A stretch of 64,000 bases of DNA from contig NC_067204.1 of the NCBI RefSeq assembly GCF_026262505.1, positions 14,650,522 through 14,714,521 on the forward strand. The letters are read 5' to 3'. The position numbers were made by a program, and so were the translations under genes. Positions 9,777 through 20,524 of this stretch are shown here, piece by piece (the first letter of the stretch is position 1; every line of letters begins with the position of its first letter). The notes beneath the pieces were generated by a model. It worked only from the letters and a program-made list of their open reading frames with translations, did not search any database and was not told the origin of the DNA. Origin of the DNA: Trichomonas vaginalis G3. Lineage: Eukaryota > Parabasalia > Trichomonadida > Trichomonadidae.

Positions 9777-12700
9777 TTAATCGAGTTCCAGGAGAATTAC
9801 ACAAGCATCTACAACAGAGTTCGGATTATTAATGATATCAGGACAAGATTGGATGTGATTCCAGTGCATTTTTGAACAAATTTCTTTTTGTAATTTTGTC
9901 AAAAGGAAAAGTTGCTGAAAAGAGTCTGAATTCACGATTTCTTCCTTTTCCATATGTTGTGCTTCGATTAAACAGTTGTAAGCGTTTCCTATAAAAATAA
10001 ATTGCAATAATGTTTTTTTCGTTGACTTAAATTCATCCAAAGCTTCATGAGCAGCAGCAATTCGATCTCCTCTGCTAAGATACAACTCAAATCTTACTAG
10101 ATGCATCTCTCTTTTCGATGCTTCTTCTAATAATCCTTCCCATGTCTCTTTAGTCATTTTTTCGTTAGGATCGACCTTGTGGAATTCCCTGAGGAATGGC
10201 TTGATCGAGTCATTGAACATTGTTGCGTTTATCGCGTAGTTCATCATCGAATTTACTGATCCGCCTTCGGAAACTAAGGATTGGGCAATTGCATCGTTGT
10301 ACAAACCAAATGATGTTAAAATATATATCGATTTAGGCATGGCAACAAAGGTTTTGAGGAACTTTTCGGCCCAATCTGCTAAATCTGTCCTCATATTGCG
10401 TCGACTTGGGATGTATTGCTTGTTTGCACGCTGATATATGTAATTTATCTTGGGATAAATGGCGAGCTGGGCCATTTCTCCTTCAAATTTCACTTTATCC
10501 CAATCAGATAACAAAATTAACTCCAAAATCTCATGGTTGATGAACGAATGCTTAATAAATAGGTTAAGCAATGGAGAATTCCTCGCCATGAGATCTTTTG
10601 TTGTCAATTTATCGTTTGTAAATAAAGATGAATCATATTCAAGCAAATCAAAGCTTGGATCAACTGATTTCCTCTTTTCCAGATACTTAAAAGCATCTTT
10701 GAAGAAACCAAATGTCAACATCAACATACTTTTTCCAATATAATATTGATTTCCATGGAAATTGAAAATTTTTTCCATTTGAGAGTACATTTCATTCAAA
10801 TCAAGTCTGAAAAGTACTTTTTCAAGAGAAAAACTTCCGATTTCGAAATTATATTTCATATTCATAAAACTCATTGGATAAAAGTGCAAAATCTTATAAA
10901 ACATCTCAAATACAAAACAATTGATATCATAGTTTTGTAAAATTCTCGATATTCGCTCAGAAATCGAAATTTGACGAAATTCTTCTTCAAAAGTTTCGAT
11001 TTTGACCGAATGTACATATTCTTCTATCTTTCTTGAGCATATTTGTTTGATTTGATCTTTGTTGTCTGCAATTTTAATGACAGATTTTGCAATTTTAATC
11101 AAATCAATAATTTCATCAGTTTTTTGGTTTTCCATGATACTTACTAGGTTCTCCTGGCTCAAGAATGCTTTATCGCATTGAGATAATGTGAACAAATAAC
11201 TTTTTGACGAAGATAATTTTTCAATAATTGATTCTTCGTTTAAAACAGAGATTTCGTCTTTCAAATGAACTGGAAGCTTTGAAAATGCTTTTAGCTTCAT
11301 TTTCTCTTTCTTGGAGATCGTGTTTTCCAACTCTGGCACTTTTCCAATGAAATATTTTATGAAATCTGGGAAATTTCTCAAAAATATCAAAGCACAAGAG
11401 TTCAAATTACTTACAGCTAGTTCTATATTCTCTTTTGTCTTATGCTGATCAACGTAAGACACCAATATTGGCATTACTCCGTGTTTTGCCAAAGATATAA
11501 TAATATCTTTTTCATTTGTACTGGAAGTATAATGTTTAATACTGTTATTAAGCATTATATTGTTTAATCTCTTGTTTTCCAGTTCGTTATTGAAGATTCC
11601 TGTGATTTCTATGCAATGATAAATTCTTTCATCAGATAATTTATCAATTCTCTCCATGACGCAGTTGAAGATCTTCCGGGGATCGAGTCTGTACAAATAG
11701 TCATCTAATACGTCATCAGGCAGTTCAGGATCTTCGAGTTTGGAGATAAAACTTAATAATGAAAAATTGTCACTTTTTGTTTTGAATTTTTTGAATTTTT
11801 CAGGAATCATCGGGAAAGAGTTCGGATCGAACATTGTCATTGCAATACACGTGCAGACAAGAGGATGCTCGTGAAATGACATGGTCACAAACTCTTTTGT
11901 CAAGTCAAAATCATCAATATGCTCCATAACCCACTCAAACAAGTCAATTTTAACGGCAGCGGCAAGGTTTAATGCATCGTTTGTGTTTCCTCCATTAATA
12001 GCATTAGTAAAAGCAGTTCTGAAGGAAAATGGAATCGAAAATGAAAATCCTTGGTCGAAAATACATCTTGAGAACAGAGACATGTAGTTTATGAACGATG
12101 ACAAGGTCGGTGATGATGAAATTATGTCTCTGAAGGCTTCTCCTCTACGATCAAATAAAAATTGAACTGAATCTTGGTCGAACTGGTTAACTAAGCGCTT
12201 TATATTGTAGTTTATGGGTTCCATTGGCTGTAATGTTCTTCCGTATTTGAGAGAGGAGATTCTTTTGACGATTAATGAGCTGATTAAAGGAAAATTATCT
12301 TTTACAGACTTTAATTCTTGAGCTCCATTGATTGAACTGAATCCATATTCGATCTTAACGCTTGGAGTCATCTCTACTTCATTCGGCTGTTTCTTATTCA
12401 TAATTAAATTGTAGATATCAAAAGCTTTCTGGTAAAGATCTTTGTAGAGTGGGCTCTTCTGTATTATTGTCTGTGCCTGATTCCAGTTCCTACTGGAGAT
12501 GGCCCTGTAAAGTGCTTGTTTCCCTGCAAGAAAGTAATTTTCTATTTCAAGGCCACGTTGGCCCGAAATTGAGGGCAAAAGTGAAATAAGACCCTGTTTT
12601 ACATACGGTGATTGAATGTATTCTTCAATTGTTCTCAGCAATGTTTGAGCTAATTGAGCTGCACAGACGAATTTCCCGTCTTTCTGGAGGAAGAGGATTG

Positions 12701-13946
12701 AAAAGAGTTCGTTGTAGACTGTGGATCTCTTCTCTGGTGATATCATACTGATGAAATATTTAATATTATTCATATGCTGGGAAATGTTGATGTTTTGGTT
12801 ATAGATCTTGAATAATTTGAGTATATTACTGATGGCAAGATATGTTAATACAAAATCAAAGTCAGTTTTCAAGTCATTATCGTTGAACATAATAAATTTC
12901 TTATTTAAGTAATTGAGGATCTCTGGATTGTTCAGTTCTGACCTTAAAAGGAATGGGAAAGAGTATTTTTGGAAATTTTCTACATTAATTTCTTTCATAA
13001 TTATATCTGAACACATTTGAATGAAAGTGATATCATTTTTTGCTCTCATATACAAGCCTGATCCCCAAATATCATTCACATCGTTCTGAAAATAGATTTT
13101 GTACTTGGATGGATTTTCCATCATTTTATTATAGAAACTGACAGTGATTAAATGTGAAAATGATGGTATTATCTGTGATGAAACTTGATACTGTGAGAAA
13201 TTGTCGGAAATGAAACCTTCCGCCGCTGAATTATAAATTAAATCAATAAAATGCGCATTTAAGTACAATGATGTGTTTGTAAGTGATGCTGTAATGCCCT
13301 TACTGAGTCCGGGTGATGGTGTTGAGAACTGATATGACTGAATAAAAGTATTTTGTAAATAATGTGTTACTTCTTCATTTTTGAATAAAATAAGCGTAGA
13401 CATTGGTGATATCATGTTGAATCTGATGTCTTTAAGATCATCTGCCTTGAGATTTGGATATAATAACAGTGAATTTTCTCCAATTATATTGAAAGCTTCT
13501 GTTATTCCTATTTGGTTGAGTACCTTTTCGAACAAATTGTATATTATTGCGAAATAGTTTGGAAATTTCTGATTAAATTCAAGTAAAGCTGATAAAAATT
13601 TTGGAAATTCTGTTTTTGGTGCTGGAGTATCACTGAAATTAGCATTTATGACTGGTTTCAAGTCATTGAATTGTGGTATTTTCAATGAAATCAAATCTGA
13701 AATGAAAAGATTTTGTGAAAAAGAAGGAGAAAATGATGAATACTTGGATACAAAGCATCGTAACGACCAAGAGGTACGAACTATACAATATAAATCAGGC
13801 ATTTTGTCTTCTAGTAACTTAAAAAAATCGTTATCTTCACCTTGTGGTATGAGTTCGAAGAATAAATAGGCTAAATCTAAGTTACCAGCAAAGATATTAT
13901 CTAACCCTTGTGAATGGCATGAAACTAAATTGTGCCAAGCACTCAT
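9777..13946 (-). CDS. Very large helical-repeat protein (1389 residues)
   Basis: It starts at ATG 13946. The sequence is an almost unbroken series of amphipathic helices without membrane segments or catalytic motifs, that is, an alpha-solenoid. The last 200 residues (ELYLSRGDRIAAAHEALDEF and similar) have TPR-like helix pairs. The general look resembles large endolysosomal solenoids such as spastizin/spatacsin, but no decisive motif is seen and this is only a suggestion. The frame stops at TAA 9777-9779, yet stays open in the same frame for another 127 codons (see the next entry). Confidence 0.7.
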   Translation of the reverse strand: MSAWHNLVSCHSQGLDNIFAGNLDLAYLFFELIPQGEDNDFFKLLEDKMPDLYCIVRTSWSLRCFVSKYSSFSPSFSQNLFISDLISLKIPQFNDLKPVINANFSDTPAPKTEFPKFLSALLEFNQKFPNYFAIIYNLFEKVLNQIGITEAFNIIGENSLLLYPNLKADDLKDIRFNMISPMSTLILFKNEEVTHYLQNTFIQSYQFSTPSPGLSKGITASLTNTSLYLNAHFIDLIYNSAAEGFISDNFSQYQVSSQIIPSFSHLITVSFYNKMMENPSKYKIYFQNDVNDIWGSGLYMRAKNDITFIQMCSDIIMKEINVENFQKYSFPFLLRSELNNPEILNYLNKKFIMFNDNDLKTDFDFVLTYLAISNILKLFKIYNQNINISQHMNNIKYFISMISPEKRSTVYNELFSILFLQKDGKFVCAAQLAQTLLRTIEEYIQSPYVKQGLISLLPSISGQRGLEIENYFLAGKQALYRAISSRNWNQAQTIIQKSPLYKDLYQKAFDIYNLIMNKKQPNEVEMTPSVKIEYGFSSINGAQELKSVKDNFPLISSLIVKRISSLKYGRTLQPMEPINYNIKRLVNQFDQDSVQFLFDRRGEAFRDIISSSPTLSSFINYMSLFSRCIFDQGFSFSIPFSFRTAFTNAINGGNTNDALNLAAAVKIDLFEWVMEHIDDFDLTKEFVTMSFHEHPLVCTCIAMTMFDPNSFPMIPEKFKKFKTKSDNFSLLSFISKLEDPELPDDVLDDYLYRLDPRKIFNCVMERIDKLSDERIYHCIEITGIFNNELENKRLNNIMLNNSIKHYTSSTNEKDIIISLAKHGVMPILVSYVDQHKTKENIELAVSNLNSCALIFLRNFPDFIKYFIGKVPELENTISKKEKMKLKAFSKLPVHLKDEISVLNEESIIEKLSSSKSYLFTLSQCDKAFLSQENLVSIMENQKTDEIIDLIKIAKSVIKIADNKDQIKQICSRKIEEYVHSVKIETFEEEFRQISISERISRILQNYDINCFVFEMFYKILHFYPMSFMNMKYNFEIGSFSLEKVLFRLDLNEMYSQMEKIFNFHGNQYYIGKSMLMLTFGFFKDAFKYLEKRKSVDPSFDLLEYDSSLFTNDKLTTKDLMARNSPLLNLFIKHSFINHEILELILLSDWDKVKFEGEMAQLAIYPKINYIYQRANKQYIPSRRNMRTDLADWAEKFLKTFVAMPKSIYILTSFGLYNDAIAQSLVSEGGSVNSMMNYAINATMFNDSIKPFLREFHKVDPNEKMTKETWEGLLEEASKREMHLVRFELYLSRGDRIAAAHEALDEFKSTKKTLLQFIFIGNAYNCLIEAQHMEKEEIVNSDSFQQLFLLTKLQKEICSKMHWNHIQSCPDIINNPNSVVDACVILLELD

Positions 13947-14121
13947 CTAGGGTTTTATTGAAGATCGATTAATTTAATTGAATTTTGGCCATTCAAATTT
14001 CAAAAATCAACCAATGATCACGTATGATATATTTCAATCATTATTTTTTAATTCATAATTGGCGGTTATTCTACCGGGAATTTTATAGAAAAAAAAAATT
14101 GAGAGATTCTTATTCTTTTAG

Positions 14122-14310
14122 TTAAACATATGCGGGCATTATTACTGAAAGAATCACTAGAATTAGTATAAAAAGATAAAACATCCATATTTCAATTGAT
14201 TTGTTCAAGATAAAGATCAAATTATCAAATTGTATCGAAATTTCTTTCGGCGAAGAGGATTTGGGTCCATTACACCAAAGTGAGAATATGATCTGTTTAG
14301 ATTTAATCAT
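14122..14310 (-). CDS. Small putative tail-anchored protein
   Basis: It encodes 62 residues with a polar N-terminal half and one C-terminal hydrophobic segment (MFYLFILILVILSVIM) followed by four residues, the layout of a tail-anchored membrane protein. There is no family match. It could be a chance frame. Confidence 0.3.
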   Translation of the reverse strand: MIKSKQIIFSLWCNGPKSSSPKEISIQFDNLIFILNKSIEIWMFYLFILILVILSVIMPAYV

Positions 14311-14485
14311 ATTACTCTAATATTCGAAAATATATTTTATATCAATATAAAAATCTTTTTGCTGAAGTTGATTGTTAACTAGTTCTTAAGTTTTGAATGG
14401 TAATGCATTGATATACTAAAAATAAATGAAATTAATTTTTAAAATATTCGAACAAATTTTATTCACAAATTTATATATAAATAAA

Positions 14486-14911
14486 TTATTGCTTAGAAAG
14501 ATAGTATGATGGTGGTAAGTCGTAATCGAAATTATCTGAATTAAATAGCAAATACATCTTTTGATCTCTGATAAGGTCAGATAACGGTGATGATGAAGTA
14601 TTTGGTAAGCCAAGCTTTTCAACTGTAGCTGCTTTGTTAGGATTTTGACCGTTAACGAATTGAGTTGCAGTTTCCTTTGTTTTTGTCATATTCTTCCTGC
14701 CTAAATAATCTAAAACTAATGTGTAGCCCATTTCCCATGTTTCATCCTGTTTTGAAGCATCAAGTACTGGAAATAGTTCTTTCAAATTTTCTGGTCCTTT
14801 TGCCAAGATTTGATTTCCAAGCTTATTGTAATATGTTGCTTGGATATGGTTAGTAATTCCTTTCTGTTCGAAGATGTCCTTCAGTACTTCTTTCTGAGAT
14901 CTTTCTTGCAT
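14486..14911 (-). CDS. FOR20/FOP-like LisH-domain protein
   Basis: It encodes 141 residues from ATG 14911. The start KEVLKDIFEQKGITNHIQA lines up with the N-terminal helix of FOR20/FOPNL (LKDTLEKKGVLGHLKA). It is followed by a LisH-like segment (TLVLDYLGRKNMTKTKETATQF) and a polar tail. In other eukaryotes these proteins act at centrioles and basal bodies. Together with the CFAP20-like gene, flagellar apparatus function is plausible. It could instead be a more general LisH protein. Confidence 0.5.
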   Translation of the reverse strand: MQERSQKEVLKDIFEQKGITNHIQATYYNKLGNQILAKGPENLKELFPVLDASKQDETWEMGYTLVLDYLGRKNMTKTKETATQFVNGQNPNKAATVEKLGLPNTSSSPLSDLIRDQKMYLLFNSDNFDYDLPPSYYLSKQ

Positions 14912-15240
14912 TATTTTTCGTTAAAAATAGCGTTAAAAAGTGACAACTCTAACTCAAATTAGAATATTTGTCTAAAAATTATTGCATCTATGTGTATTAG
15001 CTTATCAGTTAATTTCAGCCTATGTAAATTGATCCGACTTTCAAAATAATCATGAGCTAAATGAATATTCATGACTTCGAATACATTGGAGCACACATTA
15101 AAGAGATATCAACAAAAATAAGTTCATCACTATGTTCAGACTAGAAGATATCAAAAAGATATGGGAATTTACAAAATTGGCAGCAAATGACTGAATTACT
15201 CTTTTGGAAGCAATTTTCATCTATAATTAAAGCAAAAAGA
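14912..15240. other. Spacer upstream of the FOR20-like gene
   Basis: AT-rich sequence with no gene recognised; it grades into the ankyrin relic. Confidence 0.4.
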
Positions 15241-15249
15241 TTATATATC

Positions 15250-15800
15250 TGCATTCAGAAAGTCAATATTTCAATACACATCATATTGATACATCATTTA
15301 TTTTTGTCTCAAAAAATGATTGTGTTGATACTGATATAGAAGCAAATGATTATCATTGAAGCACACTACTCATTGCTGTATCAAAAGGCTATCGAATAAA
15401 GAAGCAAAGAATAATTATTGAAGAACTCCACTCATTTTTGCATCACAAAAAGATCATCAAAAACTTGTTAAATATTTTATTGATATTGGAGCCAATAAAG
15501 AACTGTATTTGCTATTCAATTCAGATATTTTGAACATCAGAAATAGATCATCATTATATCAAATAGACTTTCTTTTTTTCAGCAATAAATGATCATCTTG
15601 AACTTATTAAATATTTTAGCTCTGCTGGAGTTAATAAAGAAGCGATTAACAATTGTGAATGAATGGTATTAATGGTATCATCAACTTCACGTATTTTGCT
15701 TGTTAAATATCCTATTACTGCTATAGCTGATATAGAAGCAAATAATGATTGTGGATAGACAGCACTTATTGAAGCATCAACTCATTTGACATAAAAAAAT
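15250..15800 (+). pseudogene. Decayed ankyrin-repeat gene fragment
   Basis: Pieces of the trichomonad ankyrin repeat are legible in shifting frames: DTDIEANDY, LVKYFIDIGANKE, HLELIKYFSSAGVNKEA, and LVKYPITAIADIEANNDCG followed by a stop and TALIEAS. Stops and frameshifts interrupt all of them. The expected repeat has the form LVKYLI-GAD-EA-N-GWTPL, so this is a relic and not a gene. Confidence 0.75.
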
Positions 15801-15856
15801 AGTTATCATATGAAACAAATACAAAAGATTTTTTTACACAAAAAAAGAGAAAAAAA

Positions 15857-17359
15857 TTACCACTGATCGACCAATTTGAGTCCAAGTTTTGTTGCGTACT
15901 CTTTTAGAGCAGTGAAGTAAGTCTGTGACTCCAGGCATGGTGGAATACTTCCTTTGTCGCATGAAAGTCTCTGGTAGAACTCAAACTGTTCCAAGTTCAA
16001 GTAGACAAAGTTCACCAGAGTGAGATTTGGACCGGAAGGAGTAGGGCCAATCTGTTCTCTCGGAATCCAGTAGCATGATACTGCAATAAGCTTTGCGAGA
16101 ACTGCTTTTATGCTTTGAATTTCAATTGTTTCGACAGATTTAATCAATTGTTGCAATCCTGCTTCAGTTATGTACTGGGATATTCTACTTGGTGAGTTAA
16201 GAAGCAAGTTTGTCATTGATTGAATAGCTAATACAACTGATGATTCGTTAATTCGGAGTTCTCCGTCGTTATCGAAGAAGAAAACATTGATATTGTGGAT
16301 GGATTGTAACATGTATGGAACGAAATCGTATTTGGCCACAAAATGATTGAAGATTTCGGCATCAAATTGGTTTGACGTCAAAAGATACTGATGGACAACA
16401 AATAAAGTGGCCCAGATGGAAAGTGTGGTAATGTCGCATTGTAAATCACTCTCTTCTTGTGGATTTTCGATGTTTACGTCGTATATCGGATCATATTTTA
16501 CAGAAGAGTTCAAAAATCTCGATGTTCCGTGGAGAGCTTTGGCCAGGTACTCAACAAATTTAGGAATCTGGGCTCCAACTGTTGTCAAAAACACTCTGGC
16601 TTTGTCATTATGAGATTTATCGGCCATTGGGCTTCCGTTTAGGTAATCTATGTATTCCTGTGATATTGTGAACTGCTTCTGCATATCCTGGACCTCTTGG
16701 ATTGCTTTTGGAGGTGGATCATAAAGTAAATAGTTCAAATTCGCCATAGAAAGCTGTGTAGAGTTGGAAATAAATGGCTTCATTGTATAAGAAATACGCT
16801 TGGTATCAATATCTGTGTATTTGTGATAAAGGAGACTCATTAATGCAATTAAATGCTTCTTCGTAACGGATTGGCTTGAATTTAATAGGGAGGCAATGAT
16901 CTCTGATGAATTGTAAGCTTGGTTATCAGCTAAGAAGCCTGAGCAGACGCATACAATGTTCAAACAAAGAGCTTTATCGATTGGATTCTGACATTTATCG
17001 AGCCAGCCAATGATAACGTGCGCAATATGTGTCTTCTTGAATAATGTTACGACTAAATCTAAATCATTACGTAAAATTATTGAGTTAAGAATTTGCAAAA
17101 CTTGAAGTGGAGTTGAGGAGTACTTTGGAATTAAAGGAACTATATTTTTCTCTGTGGCTTCTAATGGTTTTGGCACATTGGCTTCGATATAGAGTTTCTC
17201 TCGTTGAGTATAGAGTAATTTGATTAAATTTTTAGGTTGAAACGGTTTATGAATAAAATCTGATGCAAGATCTACATGTGTGTCTTCAACCTGTTGATCA
17301 ATGAATGTAATTTTTACTGGAGACAATGAAAGCTGCTCTTGTTGTGGAGGAAGAAACAT
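15857..17359 (-). CDS. Hypothetical helical-repeat protein (500 residues)
   Basis: The start is taken at the first ATG (17359), because the longer frame opens only with TTG. TCACT, matching the trichomonad initiator consensus TCA-Y-W, lies about 20 bp upstream. The protein is rich in amphipathic helices of ARM/HEAT style, with no membrane segment or catalytic motif. Function is unknown. It lies 280 bp from the left end of Maverick 1. Confidence 0.65.
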   Translation of the reverse strand: MFLPPQQEQLSLSPVKITFIDQQVEDTHVDLASDFIHKPFQPKNLIKLLYTQREKLYIEANVPKPLEATEKNIVPLIPKYSSTPLQVLQILNSIILRNDLDLVVTLFKKTHIAHVIIGWLDKCQNPIDKALCLNIVCVCSGFLADNQAYNSSEIIASLLNSSQSVTKKHLIALMSLLYHKYTDIDTKRISYTMKPFISNSTQLSMANLNYLLYDPPPKAIQEVQDMQKQFTISQEYIDYLNGSPMADKSHNDKARVFLTTVGAQIPKFVEYLAKALHGTSRFLNSSVKYDPIYDVNIENPQEESDLQCDITTLSIWATLFVVHQYLLTSNQFDAEIFNHFVAKYDFVPYMLQSIHNINVFFFDNDGELRINESSVVLAIQSMTNLLLNSPSRISQYITEAGLQQLIKSVETIEIQSIKAVLAKLIAVSCYWIPREQIGPTPSGPNLTLVNFVYLNLEQFEFYQRLSCDKGSIPPCLESQTYFTALKEYATKLGLKLVDQW

Positions 17360-17570
17360 TTGGACGATTGATAAAAGTGACAAAATAGCGAAAACATCTT
17401 TTATCTATTTCATTTTAGTGTTTCTATAGATATTTATGATTAAAGAACCATATAATCTATTACTTCAAATTGTAAAACTTGCTATTCTAATAGTTTCGCT
17501 CATTTTAACATATGCAAAACTAAGAATTAGGAATGTTTTTTCAAAGTGAAGTGAAAAAAGTTTTAAAGAT

Positions 17571-17576
17571 CTGCTT
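17571..17576. repeat. Target-site duplication CTGCTT, left of element 1
   Basis: The same six bases follow the right end at 36002-36007. Mavericks make 5-6 bp duplications. Confidence 0.9.
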
Positions 17577-18436
17577 AGTAGTATATGTGGAAGGGTTTAG
17601 TGACTTTTTTTGTTTCATCTATATATAGACGATGCATTAAAATATATTTATTTATAAATCATTAAAAAATTAACATTAATTTTAAAATAATTTATTTTTT
17701 TATCTTTTATAAAAGAAGCTATATATAGATGATGTCAGATATTCCGCGATTAATTAAACATTGTTTAAATCCTGAATGGGTTAAACTTCAATTTAAAAAT
17801 GAAGATTGTGAATTATTAAATGAATATGAAAGCCAAAATAAGCTAATGAGGTATAAATATAATGATAAAGAATATTTAATTTCATGGAATCAATGGAGTC
17901 ATAATCAAAGACCTCATAAACGAGAAGAAGAAATTGAAAATAATGAAATGGAAATCATTGATGACATTAAAGAGGATGGAATTCCTAAATTTTGTAGAAA
18001 AACCTTTAGAACTAAGTTAGGAGCATATAAACGTAGAGTATTAAATCCTGAATATCTTAAACATCAATTTAAAAAGGAAGACTGCGAATTATTAAACGCT
18101 AATGAATATGAAAATGCTAAATCAAAACTGAGATATAAATATATTGGAAGTGATGAAAGGTGTAAAGATAAAGATAAAGTTTATACAGTTTCATATAATA
18201 ACTGGCACACGTTAGGGATAAGAAAACATTTAGGAGATTATGGAAATGTTCTGAATTCTTCAAATCTAGTATGTATGAGAGAGTAAAAGAAATCAGATAT
18301 AATTATCATTCATGAATGAAAGATTCACTACCATAATGAAATAAAAAAAATAAAAAAAATAAAAAAATAAACTTTAAAAATTCATGTCTTACATTTTTTG
18401 AATAATTTATTTTTTTAATTCGTATGAAAATGAGTG
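17577..18436 (+). repeat. Left TIR of element 1 (about 860 bp)
   Basis: It matches the inverted 35140-36001 with only a few 1-nt indels. It contains the TIR gene and ends at ATGAAAATGAGTG, so it supplies the start codon of the next gene inward. Confidence 0.9.
17729..18315 (+). CDS. TIR-encoded protein with two copies of a basic module
   Basis: It starts at ATG 17729. Two modules of about 50 residues share L-N-P-E-(W/Y)-(V/L)-K, QFK-x-EDCELLN, RYKY and S-(W/Y)-N-x-W, joined by an acidic linker. The fold is not recognised; the repeating Y-K-Y / W pattern recalls the small nuclease-associated DNA-binding modules, so TIR binding is a guess. The left copy lacks one G near 18242 compared with the right copy, so the frame ends early at 18286 (CMRE) instead of at TGA 18313-18315. 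The right-hand copy lies at 35262-35849. Confidence 0.6.
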
Positions 18437-19545
18437 TCAAGACTAACGACGTTAAAAAATTGGGATTCACAAACGAGGAAATAAAGGATATATTAGAGGA
18501 GGCGAGTTATGAAGTTAATAAATATTATTTAAGAAATTGTCAAAAATTCGCGGAGTTATTAAATGATTTAGATTATGATGGAAAAATGAATAAAGATGAT
18601 GTTATAAATTTCTTATATCCCACATCTGAAGAAGAAAAACCTAAAGAACCTGATGTTTTCCCTGAATATTATGAAGAACGGATTAAAGATGATGAATATG
18701 ATGAAATTGAAAGACTGGAAAAAATAAGAGATGAAATAGATGAAAAAATTAAGGAATTAAGAGAAGTTGAAAAATATAATGAGAATGAAGTAGAGGGTTT
18801 AATGAATATCCCAGCTTCAGAATCAGAAGTTCAAAAATCTCATGAAGAAAGATATAAAAATTACTTTTTGGAATCTACTAAAAATTTATTAGATGGTGAA
18901 ATAGATGAAACACTTTCAGAAGAAGGCACAAAATTTATTCATAAACATAAGTTACAATTTATTGACGATGGAGATTATCCATGTATATTACTTTCACCTC
19001 CTCTTGATTCTGAAAAATTCAAAAAAGCACTGAAAAATGTAACATATGCAACAAATACGATTAAGAAAGAAGACCATGATATTTACACAAATTATTATTT
19101 AAATAAATGTACAGGTGTTGATAAAGTTTTTGATTTGTTAGATAAAATATCAAAAGAAACAATTGGTACATATAAAATTTTATGCGATTGTGGTTTCATT
19201 ATTGAAGATACTAATAATGTTTCATATGAAAGAACAGCACCGAAGGAAGACGAAGTTGAAAGGTCTATACCATTCGTTATTAAGAATATAAAAGATATGA
19301 AAACTTATAAACATTATATTTATTCATTTATTTCAGAAAAAATGGAAGCAACCCATAAAACATCATCTCATCATTTTATAGCTATTCATACATTCCTTTT
19401 CAAAGTTGTGAAATTAAATAAGACAGGAATTAGATTTAATGTATCAGGGTACGCATTCTTGAGTAAATTAAAATGTATTCGTCACGTCGCAGATGATAAA
19501 AATTTATGTGTTCTTAATTCATTTTATGGATTTTATGGGCTTTAA
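18424..19545 (+). CDS. Maverick protein upstream of polymerase (373 residues)
   Basis: The start codon and first four residues (MKMS) lie in the TIR. The N-terminal 70 residues are unlike those of element 2, whereas from KPKEPDVFPEYYEERIK on the two are nearly identical. A coiled-coil-like stretch (residues about 90-125) is followed by a mixed domain ending HVADDKNLCVLNSFYGF. The gene lies just upstream of the polymerase, in the same orientation. Function is unknown; its position fits a polymerase accessory or terminal-protein role, which is inference. This copy is intact. Confidence 0.65.
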   Translation: MKMSVKTNDVKKLGFTNEEIKDILEEASYEVNKYYLRNCQKFAELLNDLDYDGKMNKDDVINFLYPTSEEEKPKEPDVFPEYYEERIKDDEYDEIERLEKIRDEIDEKIKELREVEKYNENEVEGLMNIPASESEVQKSHEERYKNYFLESTKNLLDGEIDETLSEEGTKFIHKHKLQFIDDGDYPCILLSPPLDSEKFKKALKNVTYATNTIKKEDHDIYTNYYLNKCTGVDKVFDLLDKISKETIGTYKILCDCGFIIEDTNNVSYERTAPKEDEVERSIPFVIKNIKDMKTYKHYIYSFISEKMEATHKTSSHHFIAIHTFLFKVVKLNKTGIRFNVSGYAFLSKLKCIRHVADDKNLCVLNSFYGFYGL

Positions 19546-20327
19546 AAAATAAACTTTATTTTTATTTATTTTTTAATTTTTTATTCTTACATAAATGAAC
19601 AAAAACGGAACAGCTAAAATGAATGATAATCAAATTAGAGCAGAAGGTAGAAGGTTATTTAAACGCTTCTATAACATTCCTGATGGTGTTAATCCTAAAA
19701 CTCGTAGAAGCTATTTAAATGAAGCATAGATGCATATGAAGGATTTGACATTTCATCAGAAAGTGAGAGATTAGCGAAGAATGTTAAACGTTAATATTGA
19801 TTTTTATTATTGTGATCCTCAACCAGAAGACGTGGACATAAATAAGGTAGACTTTCCATTAGTGGAATCAATAATGATAGATCCAGAATTTGAAACAGTA
19901 AATATTTTATTAACACAGAGTCCATGTGGAAAACTTCACGCTGACAGAATAACAGACGTAGAAGCACTCACAGGATATAAAGTTTGCCCCTTTTGCAAAG
20001 AAGAAGTTTATTCTATCCGTGATGATCCAGAAAGGAAAAACCAAAGAAGATTTTTAAAGCATTGTGAGAAATGTAAAGAAAATAATGGGAGATTAATTCA
20101 AGACGTTCAATTGCAAAAGACCCAGCAACCATATGCACCACATATCACGAAACAGAAGATATATCAATGGCTATTAGCTCACAATTTGCAGGAATATTAT
20201 AAACCAACAAGATATTATATTACTTTTGACTTCGAAACATTAGAGACTAAAGAAGAATTACAACTTTCTGAGTGTGCAACTTTGAACGCTTACTTAAAAC
20301 CATTCATGGTATCATCAACTGTCAAAA

Positions 20328-20395
20328 TAAAGCCGCAAACGGACTCTTTGAGTCCTGAAGGTCTTTCAGACCGAAGCGGCGAGGTCGTAGACCGT
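20328..20395. repeat. Micro-hairpin insertion in the polymerase gene, site 1
   Basis: Absent from element 2 (compare 42047-42060). It contains three small palindromes: GGACTCTTTGAGTCC (20341-20355), GGTCTTTCAGACC (20360-20372) and GGTCGTAGACC (20383-20393). Net length is 63 nt, which keeps the frame. Confidence 0.8.
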
Positions 20396-20524
20396 GATAA
20401 AACATTTACGAGGAATTTTTGCTTAACATCAAGTGATTCGTTCATCTCTGATTGGATTGAATTTTTATTTTCAACCTGTTCATTAGTTGCTAAATCAAAT
20501 ATTGAACAATATGAAGAATTAATG

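Noticed and set aside
9777-13946. Firm naming of the large solenoid as spastizin (ZFYVE26)
   Set aside because: There is only a general resemblance of helical repeats; no FYVE finger or unique motif is visible.
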